The notes below the pieces were generated by a model that was not told the DNA's origin, did not search any database, and was given only the letters and a program-made list of their open reading frames with translations. From Shewanella gelidii (GTDB lineage: Bacteria > Pseudomonadota > Gammaproteobacteria > Enterobacterales > Shewanellaceae): a stretch of DNA of 64,000 bases. The translations under genes and the position numbers were made by a program. Where the stretch lies: contig NZ_BMPZ01000003.1 in assembly GCF_014647855.1 (NCBI RefSeq), forward strand, positions 1 through 64,000. The letters run 5' to 3'. Positions 26,422-36,074 of the stretch are shown in pieces (position 1 is the first letter of the stretch; each line of letters starts with the position of its first letter).

Positions 26422-27012
26422 ATGACGGAATCGTCCCACATGTCAGATAAAACGAAGAAACAGCAAATCCTCGACACTGCGCTCAGCTTGTTTGTGCATC
26501 AAGGATTTTATGCGACATCCACAGCCTCGATAGCCAAAGCTGCAGGCGTGGCAACAGGAACGTTGTTTCATCATTTCTCATCAAAAGAAGCCTTGATGAA
26601 TCAGTTGTTTCTCAATATAAAGCAAGGGTTTGCAGATGGTATTCAAGCCCAAATGCTCCACAGTGGTGACTTTAAGCGAGATACAGAGCATTTATGGCAA
26701 GCCGCGATTCAATGGGCATTAGAGCACCCATTGCGCCAATCATTTTTCCAACAGTATTCATTGTCTCCGGCGGTGTCTGAGTCCATTCGACAACAGGCCA
26801 TGCATGAAACCCTAGGGTTCCTTTCGACGATGCTACAACAGGGGCAAGTGTTGGGTTTGCTCGCGAAACATCCATTGCACCTCATGTTGGCCAATTGCCA
26901 TGGCCAATACTTGGCTAGTGCACAATTCTTTATTGAAAATCCAGAAAAATGGGGTGATGCGGCTCACCGTGAAGCCAGTTTTACGATGATGTGGCGCTCC
27001 ATTGCCAAGTAG
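26422..27012 (+). CDS. TetR-family transcriptional regulator
   Basis: About 196 aa. The N-terminal helix-turn-helix is canonical (KKQQILDTALSLFVHQGFYA then TSTASIAKAAGVATGTLFHH and FSSKEALMNQLF). The C-terminal ligand domain is all-helical and ends MMWRSIAK. The start is uncertain: ATG codons at 26422 and 26440 are in frame and neither has a strong ribosome site. It lies 40 bp downstream of the aldehyde dehydrogenase in the same direction, so it probably represses that gene and itself through the palindromes at 24867-24897. Confidence 0.85.
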   Translation: MTESSHMSDKTKKQQILDTALSLFVHQGFYATSTASIAKAAGVATGTLFHHFSSKEALMNQLFLNIKQGFADGIQAQMLHSGDFKRDTEHLWQAAIQWALEHPLRQSFFQQYSLSPAVSESIRQQAMHETLGFLSTMLQQGQVLGLLAKHPLHLMLANCHGQYLASAQFFIENPEKWGDAAHREASFTMMWRSIAK

Positions 27013-27071
27013 GCCGTGGAATCAAGACACGCTCAAGCGCTAATGACTTGATAGAAGCCGATGGGCGCGAT

Positions 27072-27452
27072 TTAAATGGCCTGCCATAAAATTGCAAAAG
27101 AACAGAAGATCCCAACGGACCACACCAAAGATCGCAATGTACTTAAATTCGCAAGATAAAAACCGATATATGCAAGGCGAGCCACCACGTAGACCACGGC
27201 ATAGGCCGCTGCAGCATCATTGGCTTTTCCAGCTGCAATCACCGCAACCACGGCTAAGCCAAAAATAATTAAAGACTCAAAACTATTGTGATGGGCAGCA
27301 ACAGCTCTCGCGCCATAACCAGTCAACTGACTCTGCTGCTCACGTGGGTGCTGGTTGTCATATCCAAGTTTAGCCATGGCGATGCCAACGGGTCCTTTCG
27401 CCACATAAGGTAGTAACATCGCAATAAACAAGCAGATCAATAGGGTTTGCAT
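27072..27452 (-). CDS. MAPEG family membrane protein
   Basis: A 126-aa protein with four membrane helices. The NQHPREQQSQLTGYGARAVA block and the following HHNSFESLIIFGLAV match the MAPEG (COG3686) family, related to microsomal glutathione transferases. Function in bacteria is mostly unproven, with possible glutathione-linked detoxification. It is a single gene converging on the TetR gene. Confidence 0.82.
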   Translation of the reverse strand: MQTLLICLFIAMLLPYVAKGPVGIAMAKLGYDNQHPREQQSQLTGYGARAVAAHHNSFESLIIFGLAVVAVIAAGKANDAAAAYAVVYVVARLAYIGFYLANLSTLRSLVWSVGIFCSFAILWQAI

Positions 27453-27551
27453 AGATTGTCCCTCACAAGTTGATAAGCCTTATTTTAAGTTTACTTTGCC
27501 AACACGGCTTGGCATTTCATGGCTGCCGTCTCGCAACTATTTCACAAGGCG

Positions 27552-28451
27552 TTATTTAGCGCTAAGCTCTGCTCGGCTTTGATCCAATACATCACAAACT
27601 GACTGTATTCCCAGTAATGCCCGTGGCGCAGCGCGGTGCAATAAATCGGCATTAAGTTGGTAGATTTGATTATCCACAACGGCCGGTATTTCCGGCCATC
27701 GTGACCAATCGACTCCATTTGCATTGCCTTTATCTTGCGTCTGCAAAATCACCTGAGGCTGCCGTACCAGCACATTCTCTACACTAATTTGAGGATAATC
27801 GGTATCCGCATTTTCAAACACATTTTTCCCATGACAAACATCAATGATTTGCTGGATCCAACTGTCTTTCGCAACCGTCATTAACGGTGTTGACCAAAGC
27901 TGGTAAAAAACGGAGACTTCCGCTTTTTGCTGATTCGTAGCTCTCAAAGCTTGCAGTTGCTGCAAATAGTCCGCTGCGACAAGCTCTGCCTGCTGCCGAT
28001 GACCCGTTAGCTCCCCCAAATTTAACAAATCATCTGCAACTGCCGCTAAGGTATGCGGATCACTGCCGTAGAGTTGAAAACCTAACTGTCGTAGCTTCTG
28101 AATATCCTCGGCTTTATTGCCGCTATCCCAAATCACAATTAGATCTGGATTCAACTCGATAATTCGTTCTATTTGAATACCGTGATAACCGCCAATGCGA
28201 TCAATATGTTTTGCCGCTTGCGGATAATCTGCATGTTCTGTCGTTGCCACGATGGTATCACCAGCACCAATTGCAAATAACATTTCGACACTATGGGGAG
28301 ATAAAGCAACCACCCGTTTCGCGGGTACACCTTCCGCAGTGGCTGAACCACAACCCAGCACAGAGAGCAGCAACATGAATGTTCTAAAATGTCGAGCAAA
28401 GGCACATTGAAAACGGTAATACTTAGATTGGAAGCAATCGAAACGACTCAC
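27552..28451 (-). CDS. btuF: Vitamin B12 substrate-binding protein BtuF
   Basis: Periplasmic binding protein that hands corrinoids to the BtuCD transporter. About 299 aa with an exported N-terminus (hydrophobic MLLLSVLGCGSATAEG after a 25-residue basic n-region). A class III binding fold follows: RVVALSPHSVEMLFAIGAGD, GGYHGIQIERIIELNPDLIV, VENVLVRQPQVIL. The start is GTG at 28451 with AGGA seven bases upstream. An internal ATG would give a more usual signal peptide. A VLGC lipobox is possible. BtuC and BtuD lie 15 kb away. No cobalamin riboswitch is seen in front of this gene. Confidence 0.85.
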   Translation of the reverse strand: MSRFDCFQSKYYRFQCAFARHFRTFMLLLSVLGCGSATAEGVPAKRVVALSPHSVEMLFAIGAGDTIVATTEHADYPQAAKHIDRIGGYHGIQIERIIELNPDLIVIWDSGNKAEDIQKLRQLGFQLYGSDPHTLAAVADDLLNLGELTGHRQQAELVAADYLQQLQALRATNQQKAEVSVFYQLWSTPLMTVAKDSWIQQIIDVCHGKNVFENADTDYPQISVENVLVRQPQVILQTQDKGNANGVDWSRWPEIPAVVDNQIYQLNADLLHRAAPRALLGIQSVCDVLDQSRAELSAK

Positions 28452-28836
28452 ATTTATTCCTATAGGTGTAAAGGGCTAGCTAGATTATCTGCAGCTAAAA
28501 TAACACAGCCAAGGCTAGAATAGCGAAACTCTCAGCAGGAAATCGCATCCTCGTGACGTTTCCTTTACCGCAATTTTTTCCCGCCAAACCCTATCTCAAT
28601 TAGGCGTAAAACACTCGCTAATCACACAAAAGCGTATGCGGAATACACAAGAAAAAGATCGAGATAAACCTAGCTCTAAGCCTTTGTCTTTATTGGTAAC
28701 AATATATATTGTCTGCAAGCATGCTAAAGATCAAACTTATACTAATTGCCATTTGTCTAATCACCTCCCTAGGATATATTGGGGACGTGTTTTCACCATG
28801 AATCTAATAAATGCAAGCATGATATAGAGAGGTAGT
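28452..28836. other. Intergenic region upstream of trpB
   Basis: 385 bases between divergent btuF and trpB. It contains a perfect 14-bp palindrome ACAATATATATTGT (28699-28712) and the nonamer GCAAGCATG twice (28715-28723 and 28813-28821). No leader peptide with tryptophan codons and no attenuator is visible. A 63-codon frame (28636-28827) has no ribosome site and is not accepted. Confidence 0.5.
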
Positions 28837-30039
28837 ATGAGCAAGTTCGAATTCGCCCCAATGCCCAATAGCGAAGGCTATTTTGGTGAGTATGGTGGCC
28901 AAATTATTCCTCCAGAGCTAAAACAAGCCATGGATGATATCAGCTTGGCTTACGAAGAAATTCGACAAACCCAAGCGTTCCAAGATGAGCTCATGCAGCT
29001 ATTTCAAGACTATGTAGGTCGTCCAAGCCCAGTTTATCATGCCAAACGATTAAGTGACCAAATCGGGGGGGCCCAGATCTATCTCAAGCGAGAAGATTTG
29101 AACCACACCGGTGCGCACAAAATTAACCATTGTCTTGGCGAAGCACTACTAGCCAAGCATATGGGTAAAAAGAAAGTCATCGCAGAAACCGGCGCTGGCC
29201 AGCATGGCGTCGCGCTTGCGACAGCCTGCGCATTAGTCGGGATCCCCTGCGAAATACATATGGGCCAAGTCGACATTGAAAAAGAGCATCCGAATGTCAC
29301 CAAGATGAAAATCTTAGGTTGTAAATTGGTCGCCGTCACCCAAGGCACCGCGACTCTAAAAGATGCGGTTGATAGTGCATTTGTTGCTTACCTAGAAAAT
29401 CCAACAGACTATATCTATGCCATTGGTTCAGTCGTTGGCCCGCATCCATTCCCAGCAATGGTCAGAGACTTCCAAAGCATTATTGGTCGCGAAGCACGTG
29501 AGCAATTTCAAACGAAGTTTAATCAATTACCCGATGTCATTACTGCATGCGTCGGCGGCGGATCAAATGCCATCGGACTGTTTACTGCCTTTTTAGAAGA
29601 TGAAGACGTAAAAATTGTTGGAGTAGAGCCAGCCGGCGAAGGTTTAGATACCCATCGTCACTCGGCCACATTAACACTCGGCAGCCCAGGCGCAATTCAT
29701 GGGTTTAAATGCTACGTGCTACAAGACGAAAATGGAGAACCATTACCGGTTCACTCAATCGCCTCCGGACTCGACTATCCTGGTGTCGGCCCGCAGCACA
29801 GCTACCTGAAAGATATTGAACGCGTTCAATATCAATCGGTCACAGACCAAGAGTGTCTTGATGCATTTATGACCCTATCACAGGTCGAAGGCATTATACC
29901 GGCTCTAGAAAGCGCCCATGCCGTTGCTTGGGCTATGCGTCAAGCACGAGAGATGGCTCCAGAACAACGCATCTTGGTAAATCTCTCTGGCCGTGGTGAT
30001 AAAGACGCCGATTATGTGGCTGACAAGTTAGGCCTATAA
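28837..30039 (+). CDS. trpB: Tryptophan synthase beta subunit, stand-alone
   Basis: PLP enzyme that joins indole and serine to tryptophan. The 400-aa protein keeps all TrpB landmarks: NEYGG-type start ([13 protein letters not shown]), PLP lysine Lys95 in HTGAHKIN, catalytic Glu of AETGAGQHG, phosphate loop GGGSNAIG and C-terminal LSGRGDKD. It is TrpB1-like, the type that normally pairs with TrpA. No trpA or other trp gene is adjacent, so this is either a displaced copy or a second TrpB serving indole salvage. GAGAGG precedes the ATG. The gene has its own terminator. Confidence 0.9.
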   Translation: MSKFEFAPMPNSEGYFGEYGGQIIPPELKQAMDDISLAYEEIRQTQAFQDELMQLFQDYVGRPSPVYHAKRLSDQIGGAQIYLKREDLNHTGAHKINHCLGEALLAKHMGKKKVIAETGAGQHGVALATACALVGIPCEIHMGQVDIEKEHPNVTKMKILGCKLVAVTQGTATLKDAVDSAFVAYLENPTDYIYAIGSVVGPHPFPAMVRDFQSIIGREAREQFQTKFNQLPDVITACVGGGSNAIGLFTAFLEDEDVKIVGVEPAGEGLDTHRHSATLTLGSPGAIHGFKCYVLQDENGEPLPVHSIASGLDYPGVGPQHSYLKDIERVQYQSVTDQECLDAFMTLSQVEGIIPALESAHAVAWAMRQAREMAPEQRILVNLSGRGDKDADYVADKLGL

Positions 30040-30064
30040 CGCGCATAAACACCTGCAAAAGACC

Positions 30065-30096
30065 GTGCCAACCGATTCAGGATTGGCACTTTTTTG
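30065..30096 (+). terminator. Terminator of trpB
   Basis: Seven-bp stem GTGCCAA (30065-30071) with TTGGCAC (30083-30089), followed by six Ts. Confidence 0.85.
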
Positions 30097-30394
30097 TCTT
30101 ATTTTCTTGTAGGTTTGCCTTGAACTCAACCAAGCATCCCCCCCTCGCGGCGCAAGCCCTTTGCCCAATCAGAACCCCTGCCCCCTCCGACCACAACAGA
30201 TTAAAAACTACCTTTTCATATCATCTATCAACAAGCCACAACGTCTTATGCCCTCTCGCAATGTGAATATAAGTTTACATATTTGAGGTTTACGCTATAT
30301 TAATCATTCGCTTGAACATCGACATCCCGTATGCCTTGCTGCAAACTGCAATCCATGCAAAGCGATTCCCATGCCAAAAATAACAGGACTAATA
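30097..30394. other. Intergenic region after trpB
   Basis: About 300 bases with no gene. A C-rich patch (30135-30195) is followed by AT-rich DNA that probably contains the promoter of the amidohydrolase gene. No regulator site was recognised. Confidence 0.45.
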
Positions 30395-31690
30395 ATGATA
30401 AAAGTAAACCTGATTTCGTTACTCGTCGCCTCAGCCTGCGCATTAACTAGTGTCTCTAGCGTCGCGGCTATTCAAGTGTTACACGCAGGAGAGCTATTGA
30501 CGGTACCGGGCAAAAAACCGCTGACAAAACAATCTGTCATTATTGAAAATGGCCATATCAAAGCCGTTCGTTCAGGGTTTGTTGCTGCGAGTGACTATGG
30601 CCAAGATGCACAGCTAATCGACTTATCCAGCAGCTTTGTCATGCCTGGTATGATGGATATGCATGTTCATTTACAAGCTGAATTCGGCCCAGACAACGAT
30701 AAAAATATGCTGAAGCAATCCGATGCAGACCTTGCCATGAGTAGTGTGTACTACGCCAAGAAAACCCTCTTGGCTGGCTTCACTACCGTCCGTGATCTCA
30801 GAAGCCAAACCGAGCAGATGTATGCACTCCGCGACGGCATAAACAAAGGCTGGATTGATGGACCTCGCGTCATTGCAGGTGCGGCGATTTCTGTCACCGG
30901 CGGACACCTAGATGCAGATGGAATGGCGCCCGACATTCTCCATATCAAATCACTGGAAAGCCTTTGTGACGGCCCTTATGAGTGCCGAAAAGTCACTCGT
31001 GATGTCATCAAGTATGGTGCCGACGTCATTAAAATTGCCTCAACCGGAGGCGTATTGTCAGATACCAACACCGGCACCGGTCAGCAAATGACGGATGATG
31101 AACTCAAAGAGATAGTCGATACAGCCCATAGCCTTGGACGTAAAGTCACAAGCCATGCCCACGCTGCGGACGGAATTAACGCCGCGCTTCGAGCGGGGGT
31201 CGACAGTATTGAGCACGGAAGTTATGCCGACAAGACATCCATCAAACTGTTCAAAAAGTCTGGCGCATATCTAGTGCCGACTTTACTTGCAGGGGCAACT
31301 GCAGTGGAAATGGCCAAAAATTCAAGCTTTATGTCGCCAGCAGTAAAAGCCAAAGCAATTCGCGTGGGTTCAGACATGCAAAAAAGCTTCAAAGCTTCAT
31401 ACAAAGCAGGGGTTAAAATTGCGTTTGGAACCGATAGCGGGGTTTCAAAACATGGAATCAACGCCCAAGAAGCCGTACTGATGCACCAAGCTGGCATGAC
31501 AACCGCTGATGTACTCAAATCTGCCACAGTCAATGGTGCTGATCTCGCTGGTATGAGCGATAAGCTAGGAACACTAGAGGCCGGAAAATATGCCGACATC
31601 ATTGCAATGGATGCAAGCCCGCTAAAAAATATTGAAGAACTGCTGGACGTCGATTTCGTCATGAAAGGTGGCACCGTCTATAAGCAATAA
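30395..31690 (+). CDS. Exported metal-dependent amidohydrolase
   Basis: About 431 aa with a Sec signal peptide (cleavage near VSSVAA) and an amidohydrolase TIM barrel. Metal site: HxH at His90 and His92 (MDMHVHL), the probable carbamylated lysine in ADVIKIASTGG, two later histidines (SHAHAAD and SIEHGSY) and the catalytic Asp in FGTDSGVS. The C-terminal sheet is intact (LEAGKYADIIAMD). It belongs to the COG1228 group, whose exported members are often peptidases of Xaa-Pro or Xaa-Arg dipeptides. The substrate here is not known. AGGAC lies before the ATG at 30395. Confidence 0.82.
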   Translation: MIKVNLISLLVASACALTSVSSVAAIQVLHAGELLTVPGKKPLTKQSVIIENGHIKAVRSGFVAASDYGQDAQLIDLSSSFVMPGMMDMHVHLQAEFGPDNDKNMLKQSDADLAMSSVYYAKKTLLAGFTTVRDLRSQTEQMYALRDGINKGWIDGPRVIAGAAISVTGGHLDADGMAPDILHIKSLESLCDGPYECRKVTRDVIKYGADVIKIASTGGVLSDTNTGTGQQMTDDELKEIVDTAHSLGRKVTSHAHAADGINAALRAGVDSIEHGSYADKTSIKLFKKSGAYLVPTLLAGATAVEMAKNSSFMSPAVKAKAIRVGSDMQKSFKASYKAGVKIAFGTDSGVSKHGINAQEAVLMHQAGMTTADVLKSATVNGADLAGMSDKLGTLEAGKYADIIAMDASPLKNIEELLDVDFVMKGGTVYKQ

Positions 31691-31719
31691 AACCAGCTGA
31701 TTTCTACGGACTTCAACCC

Positions 31720-31742
31720 AAAAGGAGCTGCGGCTCCTTTTT
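31720..31742 (+). terminator. Terminator of the amidohydrolase gene
   Basis: Nine-bp stem AAAAGGAGC/GCTCCTTTT with loop TGCG and T-run, 30 bases past the stop. Confidence 0.9.
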
Positions 31743-31991
31743 GAATGAACAAGCTCAATGGCAACCCCGTTCAGCCTTGTATTCATCACCGCTGTAATGA
31801 CCATCAAAAAATCACCAAAACCTGCGCCAAATATGCCAAGTCAAGATTAGCGATTTGTTAACAACTCAATCCATGTCTCGTTCTTACACCTTAGAGCCGC
31901 CAGCGCTTAGGTTCTTAGGGGCAGTTAAGGTAGAGTATTGCGTGTAAAAATTGGGTATCACCAAAAAAATTATAATTTCAGGGAAACTTCC

Positions 31992-34157
31992 ATGCGAAAA
32001 TCATTAATTGCATTAGCTGTTGGGGCTTCTTTAGTACTCACTGGCTGTGGCGAAACACAAACCTCGCCATCAAAAAATGCCAAACAAGCTGACACAAAAG
32101 TAGCCGCTGCAGAGACAAAAGCAGTCCCAGCGGACACATTAAACAACCCGCTACTGGTAAAAAGTAGCCTTCAATACGAAGCGCCACAATACGATAAGAT
32201 CCAACTCGATCATTACCTGCCAGCCTTTAAACAAGGCATCCAAGCGCAAGCTGATGAGATTGCTGCGATCGCAAACAATAGCGATGCGCCAACGTTTGAT
32301 AACACCATTGTCGCCATGGAAAAAACGGGCGCACTTTTACGACGCGCAATAGGGGCGTTTTTCAACATTACCGGTACCATTTCTGGTGAAAACGTTCGAG
32401 CCATCCAGTCTGAGGTGATCCCGCTACTCACAGCACATGGCGATAACATTGATTTAAATCCTCAGCTGTTCGCTCGTGTTGAAGCCGTTTATAACAATAT
32501 CGATAAGTTAACAGGCGAAGATAAGCGCCTCACCGAACTGACTTACAAAGGTTTTGTTCGTGCTGGTGCTAAGCTCGATGACGCGCAAAAAGCCAAGGTA
32601 AGAGAGCTCAATGCTGAACTTGCCAAACTAACCAACGATTTTGGTCAAAACCTTATGAAGGTGACTAAAGACGCCGCTGTCATCGTTGAAGATAAAGCGC
32701 AACTGGTGGGTTTACCTGATACAAAAATAGCGTCTTTGGCGGCTGCAGCTGAAGCCGCAGGCATGAAAGGCAAATACTTAATCACGCTCCAAAACACCAC
32801 TCGCCAACCTATCATGACCAGCTTAGATAATCGCGAGTTGCGTGAAAAGGTATGGCAAGCATCAGCGAATCGAGGCATGGATCTGAATGGTCCACTTGCA
32901 ATTCGTCTCGCCGAATTACGAGCAGAAAAAGCCAAGTTGATGGGCTACCCAAACTGGGCGACCTATGTACTGAACAACCAAATGGCAAAAACGCCAGATG
33001 CAGTGCTAACCATGCTCGGTGATATGGCGCCAAAAATTGTCGCTAAAAATGAGTTGGAAGCAGTTGAACTCAAAGCACTCATGAGCGCTTCGGGTGTCCA
33101 ACACGACCTAAAACCTTGGGACTGGACCTACTACGCTGAAAAGGTTCGTGCTCAAAAGTATGATCTGGATGAATCAGAAGTTCGTAACTACTTCGAAATC
33201 AACAACGTACTAGAAAAGGGTATCTTCTACGCACTAGAGCGTCAGTTCGGTATCACCTTTAAAGAGCGTAACGATCTACCGACTTATCACCCTGATGTGC
33301 GTACCTATGAAGTGTTCGAAGCAGACGGTACCAGTATCGGTCTATTCTACGCAGACTACTTTGCCCGTGAAGGGAAACGTGGTGGCGCGTGGATGAACGC
33401 ATTCGTAGGCCAAAACCACTTACTCGGCAAAAAGCCAGTCATTGTGAATGTAATGAACATTCCTAAGCCAGCTGAAGGCCAACCCGCACTGGTTAGCTTT
33501 AATAACGTGACCACCATGTTCCATGAAATGGGCCACGGCATGCACGGCATGTTATCAGACGTGAAGTATCCAAAGCTTGCGGGTACGGCTGTCTCACGCG
33601 ATTATGTTGAGTTCCCATCACAGTTCCAAGAAGATTGGGCAATTCACCCTGATGTATTGGCAAACTACGCCAAGCACTACCAAACGGGAGAATCAATTCC
33701 GCAAGATCTACTGAACAAAATGCTCGCCGCAAACAAATTCAACCAAGGCTTCGATAGCCTCGAATATGTTGCTGCAGCTTTGCTAGATATGGAATGGCAC
33801 AGCATCGCACCCGGCACTAAAATTGAGTCACTCGCTGATTTTGAAGACAAAGCGCTCCGTAAAAATGGCGTAAAATCTGATTACGTGCCACCACGTTACA
33901 AGTCTAACTACTTTGCACACGTATTTGCCGGCGGCTATTCTGCGGGCTACTACGCCTACATGTGGAGTGAAGTGCTTGCCGCAGATGCATTTAATTACAT
34001 GGCAAAGAATGGCGGTTTAACCCGTGAGTATGGCGACAAAATTCGCGAAACCATCTACTCCAAAGGCAACTCAATCGACCCGAACCAGCAGTACCTAAAC
34101 TTCAAAGGCGCAAAACCAGAAGTTGAAGGCTTGCTAATTCGCCGTGGACTACTTTAA
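31992..34157 (+). CDS. dcp: M3-family peptidyl-dipeptidase lipoprotein (Dcp-like)
   Basis: Zinc metallopeptidase of about 721 aa that releases dipeptides from peptide C-termini. It has a signal peptide and lipobox LTGC, then a linker and the thimet-type fold with HEMGHGMHGML (zinc His and Glu, near residue 512) and the YYAYMWSEVLAADAFNYM C-terminal block. E. coli Dcp is not a lipoprotein, so this one is probably on the periplasmic face of a membrane. The ATG at 31992 has AGGGA seven bases upstream. Together with the exported amidohydrolase and the M1 lipoprotein it suggests peptide feeding in the envelope. Confidence 0.9.
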   Translation: MRKSLIALAVGASLVLTGCGETQTSPSKNAKQADTKVAAAETKAVPADTLNNPLLVKSSLQYEAPQYDKIQLDHYLPAFKQGIQAQADEIAAIANNSDAPTFDNTIVAMEKTGALLRRAIGAFFNITGTISGENVRAIQSEVIPLLTAHGDNIDLNPQLFARVEAVYNNIDKLTGEDKRLTELTYKGFVRAGAKLDDAQKAKVRELNAELAKLTNDFGQNLMKVTKDAAVIVEDKAQLVGLPDTKIASLAAAAEAAGMKGKYLITLQNTTRQPIMTSLDNRELREKVWQASANRGMDLNGPLAIRLAELRAEKAKLMGYPNWATYVLNNQMAKTPDAVLTMLGDMAPKIVAKNELEAVELKALMSASGVQHDLKPWDWTYYAEKVRAQKYDLDESEVRNYFEINNVLEKGIFYALERQFGITFKERNDLPTYHPDVRTYEVFEADGTSIGLFYADYFAREGKRGGAWMNAFVGQNHLLGKKPVIVNVMNIPKPAEGQPALVSFNNVTTMFHEMGHGMHGMLSDVKYPKLAGTAVSRDYVEFPSQFQEDWAIHPDVLANYAKHYQTGESIPQDLLNKMLAANKFNQGFDSLEYVAAALLDMEWHSIAPGTKIESLADFEDKALRKNGVKSDYVPPRYKSNYFAHVFAGGYSAGYYAYMWSEVLAADAFNYMAKNGGLTREYGDKIRETIYSKGNSIDPNQQYLNFKGAKPEVEGLLIRRGLL

Positions 34158-34175
34158 ATATCCTTGCTTAACCAC

Positions 34176-34206
34176 AAACCGGAGGCGATTGCCTCCGGTT
34201 TTTTTA
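34176..34206 (+). terminator. Terminator of the M3 peptidase gene
   Basis: Eleven-bp stem AAACCGGAGGC/GCCTCCGGTTT with loop GATT and T-run. Confidence 0.95.
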
Positions 34207-34388
34207 TGAGTGCTAATTCGATTTACTGATCATCCACGCCGAACAGCCAAACTATAAAAATGAAGAAAATATCAGTTAACCAGAAAAGCGGCATGTTCTT
34301 TCACTAGCGTGAAAAGGTGTCGGCTACACTTGCTGGTTATCTTTATTAACTCTCCGGTTATATCTATCCAAATAGGAATATCAAGGTC

Positions 34389-34415
34389 CTAATTAGCAAT
34401 AAACTTGCTAGTTAG
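34389..34415. repeat. Imperfect inverted repeat at the island edge
   Basis: CTAATTAGCAA (34389-34399) and TTGCTAGTTAG (34405-34415) pair with one mismatch across a 5-nt loop. It lies just beyond the stop of the last island gene. Neither T-run nor attC core is present. Confidence 0.5.
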
Positions 34416-34434
34416 ATTGAAACCATTTGGGATA

Positions 34435-34992
34435 CTATTCGAGTGGCCACGAGAAACATGCATTTTTATTATCATTCCTGTGTTTTGCCTCGAATGAGGC
34501 TAAAACAACTTCAAATATAGCCGGATTGCTGTCAATCATTAAGAAATATTCATCCTCATTATACAAAAGAAGAATGTTTCCAAAGTCATCACTTTCCCCT
34601 ACCAACTGCTTAAAACCATAACAACTAAGGTCTTTTCTTTTAGTATAATTTACATTTTGTTTAAAGACCGAAACCATTTCATTTTTAGAGTTTACTTCAA
34701 CAACTATAGAGCCACTTTCACTTGATGATGTAGCTCCTGGCCCACCGAGTTTTAACGAAGTCATACTCAACTTGTTTTCTGTATGCTCTGATATATAGTA
34801 TCTGCCAGGAATAAGGACTACGCCGCCAAATTTATATAACTGAAAAACAGATCTTTTACCCGAGCTAAAATAGTGAAACATTTCTTCGATTTCATCCGCC
34901 TGACTCTGATTAACTACAGAGTGGGAGTCTGAACTGTGAGCATTTAAACTTATAAATACAACAGTCAAAAACATTCCAATTATAAATTTCAA
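34435..34992 (-). CDS. Hypothetical exported protein
   Basis: A 185-aa protein with a Sec signal (MKFIIGMFLTVVFISLNAHS). It then has a Ser/Asp-rich stretch and a beta-rich body (YKFGGVVLIPGRYYISEHTE; NILLLYNEDEYFLMIDSN). I recognise no family. The start is TTG at 34992 because GAGG lies seven bases upstream. An ATG six codons later is the alternative. It is AT-rich relative to the flanking genes and is the most distal of four minus-strand island genes. Confidence 0.55.
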   Translation of the reverse strand: MKFIIGMFLTVVFISLNAHSSDSHSVVNQSQADEIEEMFHYFSSGKRSVFQLYKFGGVVLIPGRYYISEHTENKLSMTSLKLGGPGATSSSESGSIVVEVNSKNEMVSVFKQNVNYTKRKDLSCYGFKQLVGESDDFGNILLLYNEDEYFLMIDSNPAIFEVVLASFEAKHRNDNKNACFSWPLE

Positions 34993-35065
34993 TGCACTAC
35001 CTCGAAAAAACGTAAAAATATGCGCCAGCTCATTTCAGGTAAGCTAAAGTAAGCATATGCACTTG

Positions 35066-35437
35066 TTAGTTCTCTTTATACCAATCTTGCCAACCTCTTG
35101 GTGCAGGGTACTTTAGCTTATAGGCCTTTAGTTCATCGTCACTCGCGTATTTTAAGTACACACTAAAATAATCCGTAAGATATTCTTCTCCCACCCCCAT
35201 TCGCCAAAACATGCTACCTGATTGATGATCTGGGTGCTTTTTCCATGGAGGAAGTGGTGGAGCGATTCTCAGCTCGTTTTCAAACCTTTTCTTAAGCATG
35301 GCTTTCCTATCTTTTTTAAGATTTAGATAAGCCTTCCAATCTTCTTCCGATACCCCCTCTGGTGGACCAAGTTCGCTTGCAGCCACCGCCCCCCTCACAA
35401 CAATGAATAAACTTAAAAATGCAAATCTAATCTTCAT
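35066..35437 (-). CDS. Hypothetical small exported protein
   Basis: A 123-aa protein with a signal peptide (MKIRFAFLSLFIVVRGAVAA) and a mature part rich in charged and aromatic residues (GVSEEDWKAYLNLKKDRKAM, then PPLPPWKKHPDHQ). No family recognised. The ribosome site is weak. It is a member of the island with the same strand and composition as its neighbours. Confidence 0.5.
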   Translation of the reverse strand: MKIRFAFLSLFIVVRGAVAASELGPPEGVSEEDWKAYLNLKKDRKAMLKKRFENELRIAPPLPPWKKHPDHQSGSMFWRMGVGEEYLTDYFSVYLKYASDDELKAYKLKYPAPRGWQDWYKEN

Positions 35438-35555
35438 ATAAAAACCAACGCTTTGTATATGGAAAAATATGAGCTGACTATACTATGCAAAGCACCAGCC
35501 AGCGTAGATTGTTCCTGTGATTTTATGAACGAATCATGCTCTTTGGTGGGCTGTA

Positions 35556-35963
35556 CTATTTACCATACTTTATTTTTAGCTTTTCGAACCAGCCAAAATC
35601 AACCTCTAATAAATACTCGTTGCCAGTTACATCATGCTTTATGTGTAACGTATTTGTGTTGATCCAAACGAGTTCTGGTGCCACTTTTTCGGGGTGACCG
35701 CTAATGCTAAAGATATTGCCAGGATCATTTTCCAACTTAGAACCAAATTTAATGATAGAAATTTGAGTACTAAACCCCGTTGTAGCCCCACAATCTCTTT
35801 GGAAAATGACAGCTTCATACTTTTCATCAAGTGACGTTGTTTTTGAGTGGATGTAGTTACCGCACATGCCAGAAAACATGGAAGCGCCCCAAAATATGAA
35901 AAGAGTGCTAATGATCGCTGATCCTATCCCTAACCTGATTATAATTTTTATGATTAATTCCAT
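35556..35963 (-). CDS. Hypothetical membrane-anchored protein with a DCGATTGFST motif
   Basis: A 135-aa protein with an N-terminal membrane segment (about 7-30). A conserved-looking core follows, LDEKYEAVIFQRDCGATTGF then STQISII, including two cysteines (one in MCGNYIHS, one in DCGATTG) that could form a disulphide. The core recurs in many unannotated bacterial proteins by my recollection, but I can give it no function. GGA lies six bases before the ATG. Confidence 0.55.
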   Translation of the reverse strand: MELIIKIIIRLGIGSAIISTLFIFWGASMFSGMCGNYIHSKTTSLDEKYEAVIFQRDCGATTGFSTQISIIKFGSKLENDPGNIFSISGHPEKVAPELVWINTNTLHIKHDVTGNEYLLEVDFGWFEKLKIKYGK

Positions 35964-36074
35964 CGAATCCAGCTACAGCTTAGTCTTGATTATGCGCGTT
36001 TACACGCAGCGCAAATTTCATCAACCCTAGCATAACCTTGTTCAAACTGTGAACCGTGGTAAGCCCTTATCTAT

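Noticed and set aside
28452..28560. Cobalamin riboswitch in front of btuF
   Set aside because: Searched by eye for the B12 box and the AGGGAA/CCGCAACTG core; none found.
28636..28827. 63-codon frame upstream of trpB as a leader peptide
   Set aside because: No ribosome site, no tryptophan-codon cluster and no attenuator hairpins.
34389..34415. Intrinsic terminator for the last island gene
   Set aside because: The stem has a mismatch and no T-run on either strand.
34993..35065. attC site in the gap between island genes (CTAACAAGTGCA and TGCATTG)
   Set aside because: Seven bases pair with one bulge, but the right end lacks the GTTA core; probably chance.
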